Positions 4,731-5,446 of a stretch of 5,446 nt of DNA are shown here, one piece after another. Every line of letters starts with the position of its first letter. Position 1 is the first letter of the stretch. The notes beneath the pieces are model-generated. The model ran no database searches, had not been told where the DNA came from, and saw nothing but the letters and a program-made list of their open reading frames with translations. The position numbers were made by a program, and so were the translations under genes. Origin of the DNA: Methylococcaceae bacterium (GTDB taxonomy: Bacteria > Pseudomonadota > Gammaproteobacteria > Methylococcales > UBA1147); contig JAKEEL010000134.1 in the NCBI GenBank assembly GCA_022616595.1, positions 1 through 5,446 of the forward strand, read 5' to 3'.

Positions 4731-5446
4731 GTCTGGTCTCCGATCGAATCGATCACGTATTGTGGCAGGGCAAAGGAAGCCACATGGATGGCCGGGTTAT
4801 AATAACGCGTTTTGATCGGATCCGACTCACCCCGTTTTGCGATCTCCTCGATCGGCAAGCGCCTGAGCGACGGGTTGTCGCTGGCCCAGGCGAATACCAT
4901 GATTCCACCCACGTAGGTCGGAACCGCCGCGCTGTAAAAATAGCGGTCCGTGAATAGTTCGCGCAAGCGCCGGGCAGTCGTGCTGAGTTCGTCCGGCTGC
5001 ATGAATGCGACGCCGTTCTGGGTGACCAGCACGCCACCCGGATTCAGGCAACGCTTGCAGGCACTGTAATAATCGCCTGTGAACAGAACTTCCCCCGGAC
5101 CGATCGGATCGGTGCCGTCGGAAATGATCAAATCGAACTTCCGATCGCATTTCCGAACATAATCGAAGCCGTCGTCGATCACGATCAAGACCCTGCGATC
5201 ATCGAACGCGCCATCGGAATGGCCCGGCAGGTATTTCCGGCAGGTCTCGATGACCGTCGCATCGATTTCGACCTGAGTCACCTTTCCGACCGACTTGTGC
5301 TTCAACACTTCGCGCAGAATGCCGCCGTCCCCGCCGCCGATGATCAATACATCCCGAACCTGGCCGTGCGCATAGGCCGGGACATGGGTCAGCATTTCAT
5401 GATAAATGAATTCGTCCCGTTCGGTGGTCTGGATCACGCCATCCAA
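4727..5446 (-). CDS. speE: Spermidine synthase (polyamine aminopropyltransferase), 5' partial
   Basis: The reading frame runs off the right edge. The visible 239 residues begin in the family's LDGVxQTTERDEF block, so about 48 N-terminal residues are missing compared with E. coli SpeE. The terminal TTG is an internal leucine. The enzyme transfers the aminopropyl group of decarboxylated S-adenosylmethionine to putrescine. Fragment numbering: the nucleotide-binding IIGGGDGG is at 35-42, the acidic VEID with Glu60 at 59-62, and DDGF at 91-94. The catalytic Asp110 lies in ISDGTDPIGPG (E. coli has SDCTDP), and PTYVGGIMVFAWASD at 176-190 lines the substrate pocket. RYYNPAIHVASFALPQY near the end is nearly invariant in the family. 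TGA at 4727-4729 lies inside the downstream decarboxylase start, giving an operon speE-decarboxylase. The speD gene for the second substrate is not in view. The promoter lies outside the window. Confidence 0.96.
   Translation of the reverse strand: MDGVIQTTERDEFIYHEMLTHVPAYAHGQVRDVLIIGGGDGGILREVLKHKSVGKVTQVEIDATVIETCRKYLPGHSDGAFDDRRVLIVIDDGFDYVRKCDRKFDLIISDGTDPIGPGEVLFTGDYYSACKRCLNPGGVLVTQNGVAFMQPDELSTTARRLRELFTDRYFYSAAVPTYVGGIMVFAWASDNPSLRRLPIEEIAKRGESDPIKTRYYNPAIHVASFALPQYVIDSIGDQT
4738..4741 (-). promoter_or_regulatory. Ribosome-binding site of the decarboxylase inside the end of speE
   Basis: Read on the minus strand, GGAG lies within the last codons of speE, seven bases before the decarboxylase ATG. 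Together with the ATGA overlap it supports this start and points to translational coupling of the two polyamine enzymes. Confidence 0.65.

Overview
The window looks like ordinary chromosome of a gammaproteobacterium of moderately high G+C (my impression is in the upper 50s percent). The end of the YjgR/HerA-like ATPase and the spermidine synthase fragment both resemble the Escherichia coli proteins as I remember them. The spacers show no phage, plasmid or insertion-sequence traits. The genus cannot be fixed from the sequence. A sulfur-oxidising or methanotrophic gammaproteobacterium would fit, but that is a guess.

Layout from left to right: (1) the C-terminal two thirds of a DUF853/YjgR HerA-like ATPase, + strand, cut by the left edge. 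(2) A 250-base spacer with a weak hairpin and a possible extended -10 promoter. (3) A PAS plus GGDEF-type protein, + strand, whose catalytic signature is lost (DDNTF in place of GGDEF) while the RxxD motif at the c-di-GMP inhibitory-site position is kept. (4) A PaaI-like hotdog thioesterase, - strand, convergent with it. (5) A divergent 279-base regulatory region. (6) sodC, an exported Cu,Zn superoxide dismutase, + strand, with all metal ligands and the disulfide cysteines. (7) A 136-base convergent spacer with inverted repeats. (8) On the - strand a two-gene polyamine operon: speE (spermidine synthase, 5' end outside the window) followed by a fold-III PLP ornithine/lysine-type decarboxylase, joined by a 4-base ATGA overlap.

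The polyamine pair is the clearest functional unit. The decarboxylase would make putrescine and SpeE would aminopropylate it to spermidine. The decarboxylated S-adenosylmethionine that SpeE needs must come from a speD gene not seen here. The other genes look like independent transcription units with short, mostly featureless spacers. I see no clear new system. The best candidate for something undescribed is the catalytically degenerate PAS-GGDEF protein, which may be a c-di-GMP receptor. No RNA gene, CRISPR array, transposon or prophage signature was found.
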